Numbered from the stretch's first letter, positions 1 to 10,429 are shown. The stretch: 64,000 nt of DNA from Okapia johnstoni (GCA_024291935.2 CM044306.1:6969001-7033000); one strand, 5' to 3'. Program-made: numbers and translations. Notes: a model not told the origin generated them from the sequence alone.

Positions 1-1894
1 CCACCCAGGCCATGACCTTGTCCCTGGAGCAGCAGGCAAAGCAACTCCAGAAGCAGAGTCAGGCCCTGGCCCTGGTCCCGGCCCCAGCCTCAGCCCCGGC
101 CCCGGCCCCGGCCCCGGCCCCGGCCCCGGCCCCAGCCCTGGCCCCTAGAGCACCCTCCCCGACCTCACCTCCTCCGGCCATCACCCACAAGCCCAAGAAG
201 ACACCCACCCCCCAGAAGGAGCCAGAGAGTGGCCTGGAGTTGGTAGGTGCCCGCCTGAGGGTGAGGAGCCAAGGCTGGGGAGATGGCAGGACCTGGGATG
301 GGCAGCTGGCTTTAGGGCTGCAGACGTGGGAGACATGGAGGGTTGGGGATGGGGCTGCAGAGCGACACAGAAAAGATGCGGCCCGGCCTCAGCCCCGCGG
401 GTCCAAGTGGGTGCGCTGTGCGAGCGGCAACTTGGCTGGCAAGTCTGCTCCTTCTCTTCCCCTTCCTGCCAGCAGGAGGCCCCGCAGGAGGCTGAAGACA
501 GGTGCCTACGGCCCAGGAGCTTCCAGCAGAAACGAGACTATTTCCAGAAGTTGGGTGAGCGGCCTTGGGGAGGCAATCCCACACAGAGAATCAGACGCTG
601 CCCCAGCCTGGCCAGGGGACGGCGGGGTGCCCTCTGATCAGGGTGCCCTCTGGTCCAGGAGCCCGCTGTGCTTAGTCGCTCAGTTGTGTCCAACTCTTTG
701 CGACCCCAAGGACTGTAGCCTGCCAGGCTCCTCTGTCCATGGGGATTCTCCAGGCAAGGATACTGGAGTGGGTTGCCATGTCCTCCTCCAGGGGATCTTC
801 CCAACTCAGAGATCAAACCCAGGTCTCCTGCATTGCAGCAGGATTCTCTACCGTCTGAGCCACCAGGGAAGCTCAGAGGGGCGGGCCAAGTGGAAGGTAA
901 TAGGCAGGACCATCTGGGGCATTTACAGGGCAGCAGCCCAGCAAGGTGAAGACCATGAAGCCTCCAGCCAAAGTGAAGATCCCCCAGGCGGAGGTGCAGG
1001 ACGAGGAGCCGGAAGAGGAGGAGCAGAGAGCAGGTGGTGAGGAGGGGCGCAGGCTGGGCCTTTGGGGTTCTGCACAGGGCCTCACGTCTTTCCTCTCTTC
1101 CCGGGCAGGGCCCTCACCTCCGCCTCCCCCGGTGGTGAAGAAGCCGCCACCAACGCGAGGTGCGGTCAAAGCTGCACAGGAGGCTGAGGCTGAGCTGGCC
1201 ACGGAGGCGAGGCCTGGCAGCGGGCACAGGCCAGCTGGGGGCAAAGATGTGGTGCATAGCTCGGACCCTGAGCCCTGGCGAGCAGAGCCCAGCAGGGAGA
1301 TCCGCAACATCATCCGCATGTACCAGAGCCGCCCCGGCCCCGTGCCTGTGCCCGTGCAGCCAGCGAGGTGCCAGGAGGAGGGAGAGGGGAGGGGGAGAAG
1401 GGGGAGGAGGGGCTAACCATTCCCCAGAGAGTCACCCTGTGAATCATGACCTCTTCCTTCTTTCAGGAAGCCCCCCCAGAGTTTCCTGAAGAAAAACAAC
1501 CCTAAGGATGAGGCTCTGGCTAAGCTAGGGATCAGTGGTGCCTCCTCGCCCCCTCAGGTGAGGTGCCGTCCGGTCCAGAGCATGGCCGCTCCGCTCTGCT
1601 CCAGAATCCTCCTGAGGCTCCCTGGGGTGAACTTGGCCCTGGGTCACAGCCTGTGTGTGTCCTCTGTGTCTCCCCAGATACCCCCCAGCCCAGGGAAGGC
1701 ACCCCCACCGGCCGTGGCCCCTCGACCCAGGGCCCGACCACGGCTGATGCCCTCCAGCTCCATCAAGGAGAAGCAGGGGCCCCTTCAAGAGCTGTTTGGC
1801 CAGAACCCACCCACTTCCCAGAAACCACCCCCTCCACCCGCGCCCCCACTGCCTCCGCCCTGGGAGCCAGCGAGCCCTCCAGCTGAGCCCCACA
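1..1894 (+). CDS. MYO15B: MYO15B window exons 1-6: proline-rich linker
   Basis: Exons are <1-242, 476-554 (or from 473), 929-1033 (or to 1036), 1109-1367, 1467-1557 and 1678-1894. The reading frame at the window edge begins at base 3. The encoded linker is low in complexity: a Gln-rich start ([13 protein letters not shown]), an Ala-Pro dipeptide tract, an acidic EEPEEEEQ patch, then Pro-rich stretches ending in a [12 protein letters not shown] run. The better conserved islands are [29 protein letters not shown] and [12 protein letters not shown], which have counterparts in myosin XV tails. The linker probably separates earlier tail domains from the FERM/SH3 block. A Bov-A2 SINE fills the intron between the second and third exons. 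Confidence 0.85.
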
Positions 1895-4800
1895 GTAAGG
1901 AACCCCACGTTCCTGTGCGGTGGGCTTTGAGGGGGGCACGGTGGGGGGGATTCTCAAGGGCCTCTCTGAGCTCACAGTGATGAAGTCAGCTGCTCGGGCT
2001 TCCGGACTTTGGAGCCACGGGCGAGGAGCCCCAGCTTCTATGTTCCCGCAGCGGGGCAGGGCTGGGGCACCCCGGGGCCTGTCTGGCACAGACAGACTGT
2101 CACACAGGGCGTTGGCCTCAGCAGGAATTTAGTGGCCCTGCTGACGTGATCAGGGACAGCTGGAGGCAGGAGCTGGGACCGCGGGTTGTGGGGAGGCAGC
2201 CGAGGCCAAGCTGGCCAGACGTGCGGGGCTCTGGGGAGGAGGGTCTTCTCTGCCCGTGCCCCTATCACCCCGTGCCCCCAGGCAGGTCCACGCCCGATGC
2301 TCTTCCACCCCTCCGTCTGCCGGGCATGGCAGAGCCCATGGGGGACCAGGGGGTCGCCACTCAGCTGCTCGTGCCCTCGGGCAGCGTCTGCTTCTCCTAC
2401 ACCAGCGCCCCCTGGAGGCTGTTCCTGCGCAAGGAGGTGGGCACCAGGGTGGGCGCCCACCCGGCCTCTCTGGGTGGGGGACGGGGCACAGGCTGTGGGG
2501 GAGCCAGCCTGGGACCCCAGCCGTCGGCTCCCCACCGCCCACCTCCTTGCCTGGTTTCCTCTGAGCCCAGGAGGCAAGGTGGGGCAGGGAGCCGGGCTGG
2601 TGGGGGTACCACCCCCGCCCACTCTCGCTCTCCCGGCCCCTGTCCAGGTGTTCTACCCCCGGGAGAACTTCGGCCACCCCTACTGCCTCAGGCTTCTCTG
2701 TGAGCAGGTGAGCACCCAGCCCCGCCGGGGTATGTGCAGACAGACCCCCCTCCCCACCCCTGGCCAGGCTACCACCGTGGGGTGCTGGCGTGTTTCAGTG
2801 TTTCAAGCCCTGCCTTCCTTTACTCCTCGCAACATCCCTCAGAACGAGGACCGTTTTTGACTTCTGTGTGTTAGTCTCTCAGTCCTGTCCGATTCTTTGC
2901 GACCCCATGGACTGTGGCCCACCAGGCTCCTCTGTCCATGGGATTCTCCAGGCAAGAACACTGGAGTGGGTTGCCATGCCCTCCTCCGGGGGATCTTCCC
3001 GACCCAGAAATTGAACCTGGGTCTCCTGCATTGCAGGCAGATTCTTTACTGTCTGAGCCACCAGGGAAGCCCTTTTTTGACTCATAACAAGGATTCAAAA
3101 TGAAGTGTATGCAGCACCCAACACAGGCCACGCACACAGCAGGTGCTCACTGGTGCCTGTATGCCACCTGTGGATGCTCCCAGAGGCTCGTGTTTGCTCC
3201 CCCCGGTTCTACAGCACCCCCTCCTCCCCGAAGTCCTGTTCTTTCAGGGACGCTTAGCGGAAGGAGCAGCAGCTCGACTAGTGCCGGCAGCTGGGGGGCA
3301 GGCAGGAGCTCCGGGTGGACGTGGCCCTGAGCTTGAAGGCCCCTGTGTCCCTCAGTGTCACACCCACGGGGCCCTGCAGCTATTCCTCCATGCATGGCTG
3401 CATCTGGGGTGGGCGAGGCCTCGGGACCGGGTGGTGACTGCCCAGCTTTGCCCCCAGATCCTGAGGGACACCTTTGCTGAGTCCTGCATCCGAATCTCCC
3501 AGGACGAGAGGCGCAAGATGAAAGACCTGCTGGGTAAGGTCCAAGGACCACAGGAGGGTCAGGGAGCTGGAGTGACGGGGCTTGGGCATGTCCAGAGAGA
3601 GGGAGTAAACTCTGGGGTCCCCGCTGTGAAGGAGCCTGGGGACAGGCTGAGGCTCTTTCCGCCCGCAGGAGACCTGGAGGTGGGCCTGGACTCACTGGAC
3701 ACAGCTGAGGACAGCATCAAGAAGCGCATCGTGGTGGCCGCCAGGGACAACTGGGCCAATTACTTCTCCCGCATCTTCCCTGTCTCGGTCAGTGAGGCTG
3801 GGGATGGCAGCGCCCTGGGCTGGTTGCCAGCTGGATCCTTTGGCAGCAGGATGAGAGCTGGGGCGGGCTGGGTGGACGGTGGCCTGGAGCCGGGAGCCAG
3901 GAGCCGGGCTGTGACCCACCCGCCTTCCGGGCAGGGCGAGAGCGGCAGCGACGTGCAGCTGTTGGCTGTGTCCCACCGGGGGCTAAGACTGCTTAAGGTG
4001 ACCCAGGGCCCCAGCCTGCACCCCAACCAGCTGAAGACTCTCTGCTCGTACAGGTGAGCCGGGGCCGGGGCTGGGGCGCGGGGCGGGGGTGGGCTGGTGA
4101 GACAGCCCCCGGCTCATGCCCTCACCCTGGGCGCAGCTTTGCTGAGGTGCTGGGTGTGGAGTGCCCGGCCGGCTCCACCCTGGAGCTGTCGCTGAAGAGT
4201 GAACAGCTGGTGCTACACACAGTTCGGGCAGGAACCATCAAGGCCATGGTCGAGCTCTTCCTGAGTGAGCTCAAGAAGGCAAGTGTGGGCTGGCAGGGGG
4301 CCTCCACCGCTGCTGCCTGGTGCCCAGTCTGCCTTGGCTGGTCTTAGGGCTGTCAGCCACGCTGCTTCGAGCTGCGTGGAGTTGGGGACACTGGGTGGAG
4401 AGTGAGGCCAGCAGGGGAGCAGGTGGGACAGGCAGGAAGGGGTCACAGGCTGGCCCCTCACCCGTCTGCCTGCCTGCAGGACTCTGGCTATGTCATTGCC
4501 CTGCGAAGCTACATCACTGATGACCACAGCCTCCTTAGCTTCCAACGCGGGGACCTCATCAAGCTGCTGCCGGTGGCCACCCTAGAGCCAGGTATCCGTG
4601 GGGCAAGCAGGGTGGCGGGCAGACAAGGCGGCACCTCCAGTTGGCGGTGGCGGGGGGGGGGATGGTGCAGGTGGGTGACACTCCGTCCTTGGATGTCTCT
4701 AGGCTGGCAGTTCGGCTCCATGGGCGGCTGCTCCGGACTCTTCCCTGCTGACATTGTGCAGCCGGCAGCTGCTCCGGACTCGTCCTTCTTGGCAGAGCAG

Positions 4801-7800
4801 AGGAGCGGCCGGGGGCACAAGGGTCAGCTGCAGCACAGAGAGTGGGAAAGGGCATCGGAGGTGAGGAAGACGGGAGAGGCTGAGGCGAGGCCTCACTAGG
4901 AGCCGAGGAAAGGGCTCCGTGGCTCCAAAGTGGCCGAGGACCAACCTCCTTGCCTGGTGGGCAGTGCTTGGCCTGGTGCTGCCCCTCTGCCCGCTCCCGG
5001 TTTCTGGCCCTGTCTCTCCCCAGCAAGACTGTGAGCTCCCTGTGGGCAGGGGCGGGGCTGTCCACCTCTCATGCGGCCCTCGTGGTACCTAGTTCGGTGG
5101 TGCCTGGAAAAAGCTCAATAAATGGCTCTTGACCTTCCTGGCTTCTGGTGGTGTGCTCACTCCAGCTGCTCTGCCTGCTCCTCTTGGGGTGGGGGGCGTT
5201 GGAGGCTGGGGCAGGGCCTCGGGACAGGCCAGTGGACCCTCGGATGGCAGCAGGTCTCCTGTGTTCCTAAGTTCCCCACCCACCCATGGAGCCAGGCGCA
5301 CAGTGACAACTCGGCCACCAGCCTGTCCCCCTCCATGGCCTACGTCGCCCTGCCCACAGACTCCGACTACACCATGCAGGAGTTTGCCCTACGCTACTTC
5401 CGGAAACCCCAGACCCTGTGAGTGCCCTTCCCGCCCCCACCCTGTGCCAGACCATCCTCAGTCCCCCTGAAGCGGGCCTCCCTGCTTAAAGCCCCCAGGC
5501 CATGGCTCTCTGTACCCTCCAGACCCGGCCTGGAATGGGGATGGGAGGGCTGAGCAAGCAGGGGTGTCCTCCCCCGTGTCCCCTCAGGCTGGCCCAGACC
5601 AGTGGAGATGCTGAGAAGGCCATGGCCAGCCTGATGCAGTACAGTAAGGTAAGGGGGGCGGTGGGGAAGAGCCAGGCCTGCAGACCTGCCCTCTGGCCCT
5701 GCCCCGCTGGCCCCAGACCTACAGCCCAGCCTCTGGCCACAGAAGCCCATCCAGGAATCGCTCATCAGCTTCAGCGACGAGGACACGAACAGGCAAGCTG
5801 TGGAGAGCTTCCAGGGTGAGTGGCCACGGCCTCTTGGGTCCCTGTGCCTGGGGCCTAGGAGTCCAGTCGCTGTCTTGAGTTGCCTTCTCGGGGAGGCACA
5901 CTGGTGGCTCCTGCACCACACGGCCCTCCCCACTTCTGCTCATGCTCAAGGGGTTGTGGCTTGTGTGGGGTCTGGGCTGGAAGGCAGTGGTGGGGCTGGC
6001 TCGCTAGGCACTCTGTGTAGCCATGGGGTCCACAGAATCTCTGAACCCTGTCTCACTGGTAAGGCTGGGACTGCCACTCTGCCCAGCTTCCAGCCATCTT
6101 GATAGCAAGACATGAGGTGGGCCCGCATAGTGATGGCACGGGCCAGGGCCACGCCCCCATCCCAGCTCACCGTGCATCTTGTCCTGCCCACAGCTCTGAT
6201 GCAGTTTATGGGGGACCAGTCCAAGCCACGGGGCAAGAACGAGCTGGATCTCCTCTATGGGCTGCTGAAGGTGAGCACGGGCTGAAAGTGCCGGAAGCTG
6301 CAGGGGAGACAGTGAGACAGTCTTCCTGCTGGGCCTCCAGGGCATCCCCTCTCCTTGTTCATCATCATCCCCTTTATGTGTTCAAATCATCCAGTAATAT
6401 TCATTGAGCACCTATTACATGCTGGGCTCAGGACAACTTGGCCAAGTTGGCCAAGTTCCCACAGAGCTTACAACCTAGTTAAAGAGGAGACGGTTGTTAA
6501 ACCATGATGCAGCATGTCCGGGACCAAGAGAACTGCGATAAAGCAGGGGAGGGGCTGCTATGGTGCAGCAGGCTTGGTGACAAGGTGACCCTGGAGCAGA
6601 GACCTGAAGGAGGCCAGGGAGGGAGGCCTGAGTGCCTGGGGGCAGTGCGTGTGGGCTGGTGAGAGGAGGAGCCTGGCGCCAGCAAGTGCGGGAGAGTGGA
6701 GGGTGAGGACTGGGGACGAAGGGTCCAGAGCACGGAGGCCTTGCCGTCCATTGTCAGGACTTTGAGTTTTCAAGATCGGGGAAAGCACTGGAGAGTTTGA
6801 AAGAGAGACGTAGCTTCTATTTCATGGGTTTGCTCTGGCTGTTGGGAGTTTAAGGGCAAGGGAAGTGTTCCTGCCGTGATCCTAGGTAAGACATGATGTT
6901 GGCTCGGGCTCAGAGGCAGCAGGAGGGTTTGCTATGAGGTGCATGTGGGGTGTGAGAGAGAGAGGCCAAGGATGACACCCAGGCCTTGGCCAGGGCACTG
7001 GCTGGTCTCCCACAAGGATGCCTGAGTGAGGAGCAGGGCTGGCCTGTGGTGGAATCTGTTGGGGACACGTGAAGTCTGAAGTCCATCTTCAAGTGGAAGG
7101 TCTGGGCTTCAGGGGCAACGTCTGGGCTGGAGGCAGGCCCGGGAAGTTATGAGCAGATGGGAGCAAGTGCAGACAGAGGCCCAAGGGCACCGCAGCCTCT
7201 AGAGGTCACGGAGGTGAGGGGAGTCAGCCGAGATGACTGAGATGGAGGGACCAGAGAAAGAGGACAGGACCCAGCTCGGCCTGGAAGCAAGTGAAATCAG
7301 TGACTTGGCGAATGGCCAGCAGTGCAGATGCTGTTGAGCCGAGTGAGACCAGGCCCAAGAGAGGACTGTGGGCTGTCACCTCGACCTGGCTGCCACCCAT
7401 GGCCATTAGCAGGATCTCTCTGACCTTAGATCCCACGCCATCCCCACCCCACCACCCTGCCCCTCCTGTCCACACAGCTCTGCCGGGAGAAGGAGGATCT
7501 CAGGGACGAGGTTTACTGCCAGGCCATCAAGCAGGTCACGGGACACCCCCGGCCGTGAGTGGGGGATGGGGGTGGAGGGGCAGGGGCGGGCCTCTCAGGG
7601 AAAGCACAGTGCCGTGGCCTGGCCAGCCTGAAGCCCAGGCTCTCTGCCCTGCAGGAAACTCTGCACGAGAGGCTGGCGCTTCCTCAGCCTCCTCACGGGC
7701 TGCGTCCCCCCGTCGAACATGCTGATGCCCTACGTGACCAAGTTTCTGCAGGACTGGGGCCCTTGCCAAGGTGCCGGCGGGGAAGGGCTTCCTGGCTGGG

Positions 7801-10400
7801 GTCTCGGCAGTTCAGGGAGGGGCTGGGAGACGCTCATGGCCCAGCCTGGCTCCTCTCTGCAGAGCTGGCCCAGAGCTGCCAGGAGCACCTCCAGCGTGCA
7901 GTCAAGTATGGGGGGCGCCGGCGGCTGCCCTCCCCAGGCGAGATGCAGGCCTTCCTGGTACTGGGGGTGCGGGCCGGGCAGTGTTCCGGGACCCCCTGTG
8001 GGTGGGGACAGCCCGGGGCCTCTTTCCACGGGTGGATTGACCCTGCACTTGCCCTGGCAGAAAGGACAAGTAGTCCACCTGGTCCTAATTCACCTGCCTG
8101 GGGGTGTGGACTACAAGACCAATATCCACACTTTCACGGTGAGTGCAGGGCCATAGCAGGGGGGCTGGGGAGACACGGGAAGCCGTGGGTCTCAGTTCTG
8201 GGACCCTCCCACCCTCGCAGTCCCGTTCCTTCCCCAGCACCCCCATCACAGCCCTGTCCACGTCTAGGTGGCAGCAGAGGTGCTGGAAGAGCTGTGCAGG
8301 CAGATGGGCATCACGGACCCCCAGGAAGTGCAGGAGTTTGCCCTCTTCCTCATCAAAGGGGACGGTGAGCCATCCGGGCTGGGGAGGAAGCACGGTCCGG
8401 GTGGATTCCACTGCTGTGGCCTTGAGGGAGGCAGTTCCCACGTTTGGGGTTGGCAAGGCCGTGGGCGGGGCTTAGCAGGGCCTTGGGTGGGCTGGCCCTG
8501 GTAAGCCCATTCAGGTTGTGAACCTGGACTCCCGGTGCAGGTGAGCTGGTGCGGCCCCTGTGGCCCCAGGAGTACCTCAACAGCGTGCTGGGGGGTCCGG
8601 ATGTGAGCCTGCACAGCCGGCGGCTTGGCTGGGAGACCCAGCTGCACTTTGACAATCCCACCTACATCAGCACCCACTATGGCCAGGTTAGCCTTGCACG
8701 GTGGTGCCAGCCTCAGCTGTCTAGGCAAGGGCCCTCCAAGCCTCCCTGCCCTCAAAGGAGAAGGGAGGGTGGCAGCAGTGGGCTTGAGGCTCAGGAGCCA
8801 CCCCCTTGCTGCCCCCGCCCTGCTCAGGTGCTGCGGGACTACCTGCAGGGGAAGCTGGGGCTCAGCCCCCAGGAAGACGCCCGACTTGCCAGATTGGCTG
8901 CCTTGCAGCAGCTCAGCAGGAACAAGGAGGAACCCCCCTCAGAGTGAGCGTGAACGCAGCCCCCATGCCTCCTGTCACCCCCTTACCCCCTCCTCCAAAG
9001 TCGAGGCCACTGGTGCCCTTCATGGCCCTAACCCAACGGGCACAAGGTACACCTGTCTCCCCATCCCACCCCACGCTCCTCCAGGGCAGGGCCCACACCT
9101 CATCCATGTGTCTGGATCCCTGGTCTCACCCACGGTAGCCACTGGTTCATTGATTTAGCACCAGCTGTTTGCCCAGCCTCGCCTGACCAGGCTGTGTCCT
9201 AGGCAAGACCTCCTGGCTTACTTGCCGAAGCAGCAGCAATGGCAGATGAACGTGGCCACTGTGAAGAGCATGACGGGCCGGGAACTGAGGCAGCTACAAG
9301 GATGCAGCTCCCAGGAAGCGCAGATCAGTTTCATCAGTGGGTCTGGGGCATGGGGACGGCCAGCGAGCAGGGAAGGGGGCAGCCAGGAAGGGGGGGCAAG
9401 GGTAGAGGGGCTGAGCAGCTTCTCCACCAGCCCTGCTCTCCGTCTGCAGAGGCCATGAGCGAGCTGCCCCTCTTCGGGTACACGGTCTACATGGTGCTGC
9501 GAGTGAGCAATCCGGCCCTGCCCAGCCCCAGCCTCCTGGGGCTGAACCGCCAGCACCTCGTCCTCATGGACCCCAGCTCCCAGGTGGGCCGGGCTCCTGC
9601 CCCAGTGCTGGCCTGGGCACCCTCGGGGCACTGGTCTCCCACCCCTGACACTGACCCCGCCCCCCAGGAACTGTGCTGCTCCATCGCCCTGAGGGACCTG
9701 CAGCGGCTCCACCTGCTGAGCCCACTGGAGGCAGAAGGCTCCCCTGGCCTGGAACTCAACTACGGCTCAGCCGACAACCCCCAGACCATCTGGTTTGAGC
9801 TTCCGCAGGTGGGTGGCCTCCGTGCACCCTGAGAAGGTGGCGAGTGTCTCACCCTGGCCCGGTGTGCCCGGCTGCCTGGGCATAGGCTGCTGCCCAGAGT
9901 TCTGGTGTGGCAGGGCTAGGGGACAAAGGCGGGGGAGCCCTGCCCTCATGTGCCCATGCCCGCACAGGCCCAGGAGCTGAAGCACACCATCACCTTCCTG
10001 CTGGACGGCAACCCTCCTTCCAGTTAGTGGCCATGCTGCACCTAAGGCAGGGGCAGAGACGGAGACGGGACCCCTTCCCGGCCCACGTCTCATCTGAACA
10101 ATCTCCTCTGGGTGCGGTCAGGTCAGTCTGGCTTGGACTTCACCACCTGGCTGTCCTGGAATCCACTATAGCACGGCCCACAGTGGGGCTGCTACAGCTA
10201 CTTCAACTTGGGAAGTGCTGAGAGACTCGCTCTGGGGTGGGCCTGGGATGGGGACTGCAGGAACTTGGCTTGGGTGCCTGGGGGAGTCGCCCAGCCTGGG
10301 GAAGATGTCCACCTGGGCCCTGGCTCCACATCAGCACGTGCCCAGACCCAGGAGGAGCAGCTGCTGAGGAAATAAAACTCCCGAGAGAACGGGGCTGTGC
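1..10400 (+). CDS. MYO15B: MYO15B, unconventional myosin XVB, 3' part of gene
   Basis: MYO15B belongs to the MyTH4-FERM myosins, actin-based motors of microvilli and stereocilia; the motor head lies upstream of this window. I can trace 29 exons, the first cut by the window edge and the last ending in a TAG stop at 10025-10027. All splice phases match and the joined exons give 1152 open codons plus the stop. The encoded order is proline-rich linker, FERM-like region, SH3, MyTH4, FERM, which parallels the tail of MYO15A. All introns are GT-AG except one GC-AG intron (4279-4479). Many introns are only 75-150 bases long. The human gene was long called a pseudogene, but this copy has no stop or frameshift in the visible part. 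MYO15A is the main alternative; synteny with RECQL5 and the divergent C terminus favour MYO15B. Confidence 0.93.
663..874 (-). repeat. Bov-A2-type SINE in MYO15B intron
   Basis: Reverse-oriented copy: TGCTTAGTCGCTCAG ... TTTGCGACCCCAAGGACTGTAG ... CTGGAGTGGGTTGCCATG ... GAGCCACCAGGGAAGC. It fills most of the intron between window exons 2 and 3. Confidence 0.9.
2282..4278 (+). CDS. MYO15B: MYO15B window exons 7-12: first FERM-like region
   Basis: Exons are 2282-2436, 2648-2707, 3458-3533, 3669-3787, 3935-4053 and 4137-4278, joined in consistent phase. The protein contains [18 protein letters not shown], then [12 protein letters not shown], an [21 protein letters not shown] segment, [15 protein letters not shown], and a PH-like lobe with [13 protein letters not shown] and SFAEVLGVE. 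These align with the region of MYO15A just before its SH3 domain. FERM modules bind cargo and membrane proteins, but no partner can be read from this sequence. The final exon ends in AAG followed by GCAAGT, a non-GT donor. The intron between 2707 and 3458 contains a Bov-A2 SINE. Confidence 0.85.
2863..3073 (-). repeat. Bov-A2-type SINE with target-site duplication
   Basis: Reverse-oriented Bov-A2 between MYO15B window exons 8 and 9. The 9-base direct repeat TTTTTGACT flanks it at 2854-2862 and 3074-3082, which fixes the ends of the insertion. Confidence 0.9.
4480..4860 (+). CDS. MYO15B: MYO15B window exons 13-14: SH3 domain
   Basis: Exons are 4480-4591 and 4703-4860. The SH3 fold is recognised by an ALRSYITDD strand at the position of the canonical ALYDY motif, then [12 protein letters not shown] (RT loop and following strand), W-Q-F-G (conserved Trp), and [10 protein letters not shown] in place of the usual GxFPxxYV ending. 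The Tyr of ALYDY and of the final motif are altered, so classic PxxP binding may be weak; this is inference. After the domain comes a short charged tail ([16 protein letters not shown]), which in MYO15A is an Ala-rich spacer. Family order SH3 then MyTH4 is kept. Confidence 0.85.
5020..5135 (+). repeat. L2/MIR-type 3' remnant in MYO15B intron
   Basis: The run 'tgtgagctccctgtgggcag ... gtgcctgg ... gctcaataaatg' follows the consensus of old L2/MIR 3' ends. It carries an AATAAA at 5117-5122 inside the intron between window exons 14 and 15. I read it as repeat-derived rather than as a gene end, although intronic polyadenylation is possible. Confidence 0.6.
5296..7957 (+). CDS. MYO15B: MYO15B window exons 15-21: MyTH4 domain
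   Basis: Exons are 5296-5417, 5588-5648, 5743-5815, 6194-6270, 7478-7554, 7655-7770 and 7863-7957. The protein begins near [13 protein letters not shown] and runs through [61 protein letters not shown] and [10 protein letters not shown]. This is the typical MyTH4 helical series (MGD ... DE.YCQ..KQ.T ... GW). MyTH4 domains dock on the following FERM and may bind microtubules or cargo in family members. The last exon has a weak donor (GTACTG). A 1.2-kb intron (6271-7477) separates the two halves of the domain. Confidence 0.88.
6271..7477 (+). other. MYO15B intron, 1.2 kb, mostly unassigned
   Basis: This is the longest MYO15B intron in the window. A segment near 6385-6500 (ATTCATTGAGCACCTATTAC followed by GCTGGGCTCAG) resembles an old L2/MIR type repeat. 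The remainder is GC-rich sequence in which I see no exon, RNA gene or young repeat. Confidence 0.7.
8061..10027 (+). CDS. MYO15B: MYO15B window exons 22-29: C-terminal FERM domain
   Basis: Exons are 8061-8138, 8268-8364, 8541-8686, 8828-8943, 9203-9336, 9450-9583, 9668-9808 and 9968-10027. The F1 lobe is seen in [29 protein letters not shown] and FALFLIKGD. The central lobe includes [26 protein letters not shown] and [13 protein letters not shown]. The F3 lobe includes [22 protein letters not shown] and [12 protein letters not shown]. The chain ends GNPPSS, so the class I PDZ-binding tail that ends MYO15A (used to bind whirlin) is absent. Whole-tail arrangement and exon phases match the MyTH4-FERM family. 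Confidence 0.88.
10371..10376 (+). terminator. MYO15B: MYO15B poly(A) signal AATAAA
   Basis: Canonical AATAAA, 343 bases after the MYO15B stop. A GT-rich stretch (about 10395-10412, TGTGCATGTGCGTGT) follows at the right distance to be the downstream element, so cleavage is expected near 10386-10406. Confidence 0.85.
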
Positions 10401-10423
10401 ATGTGCGTGTCAGAACCGGACAC

Positions 10424-10429
10424 TTTATT
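10424..10429 (-). terminator. RECQL5: RECQL5 poly(A) signal (AATAAA on minus)
   Basis: TTTATT on the plus strand reads AATAAA on the minus strand. It lies about 550 bases past the RECQL5 stop codon. Cleavage is expected near 10394-10414. A T-rich stretch on the minus strand just beyond (GGGAGTTTTATTTCC) could serve as its downstream element; that stretch contains the complement of the MYO15B AATAAA. Confidence 0.8.

Noticed and set aside
90..135. Regular GC-rich repeats as a possible CRISPR array
   Set aside because: A simple hexamer repeat in a mammalian coding exon, with no spacers.
12..1040. 342-codon continuous open frame at the window start
   Set aside because: It reads straight through introns and a SINE. 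Only the first 77 codons coincide with a true MYO15B exon; the rest is a GC-rich chance frame.
5117..5122. AATAAA within MYO15B as a possible gene end
   Set aside because: It is part of an L2/MIR-like repeat in an intron, and coding exons continue with correct phase for another 5 kb.
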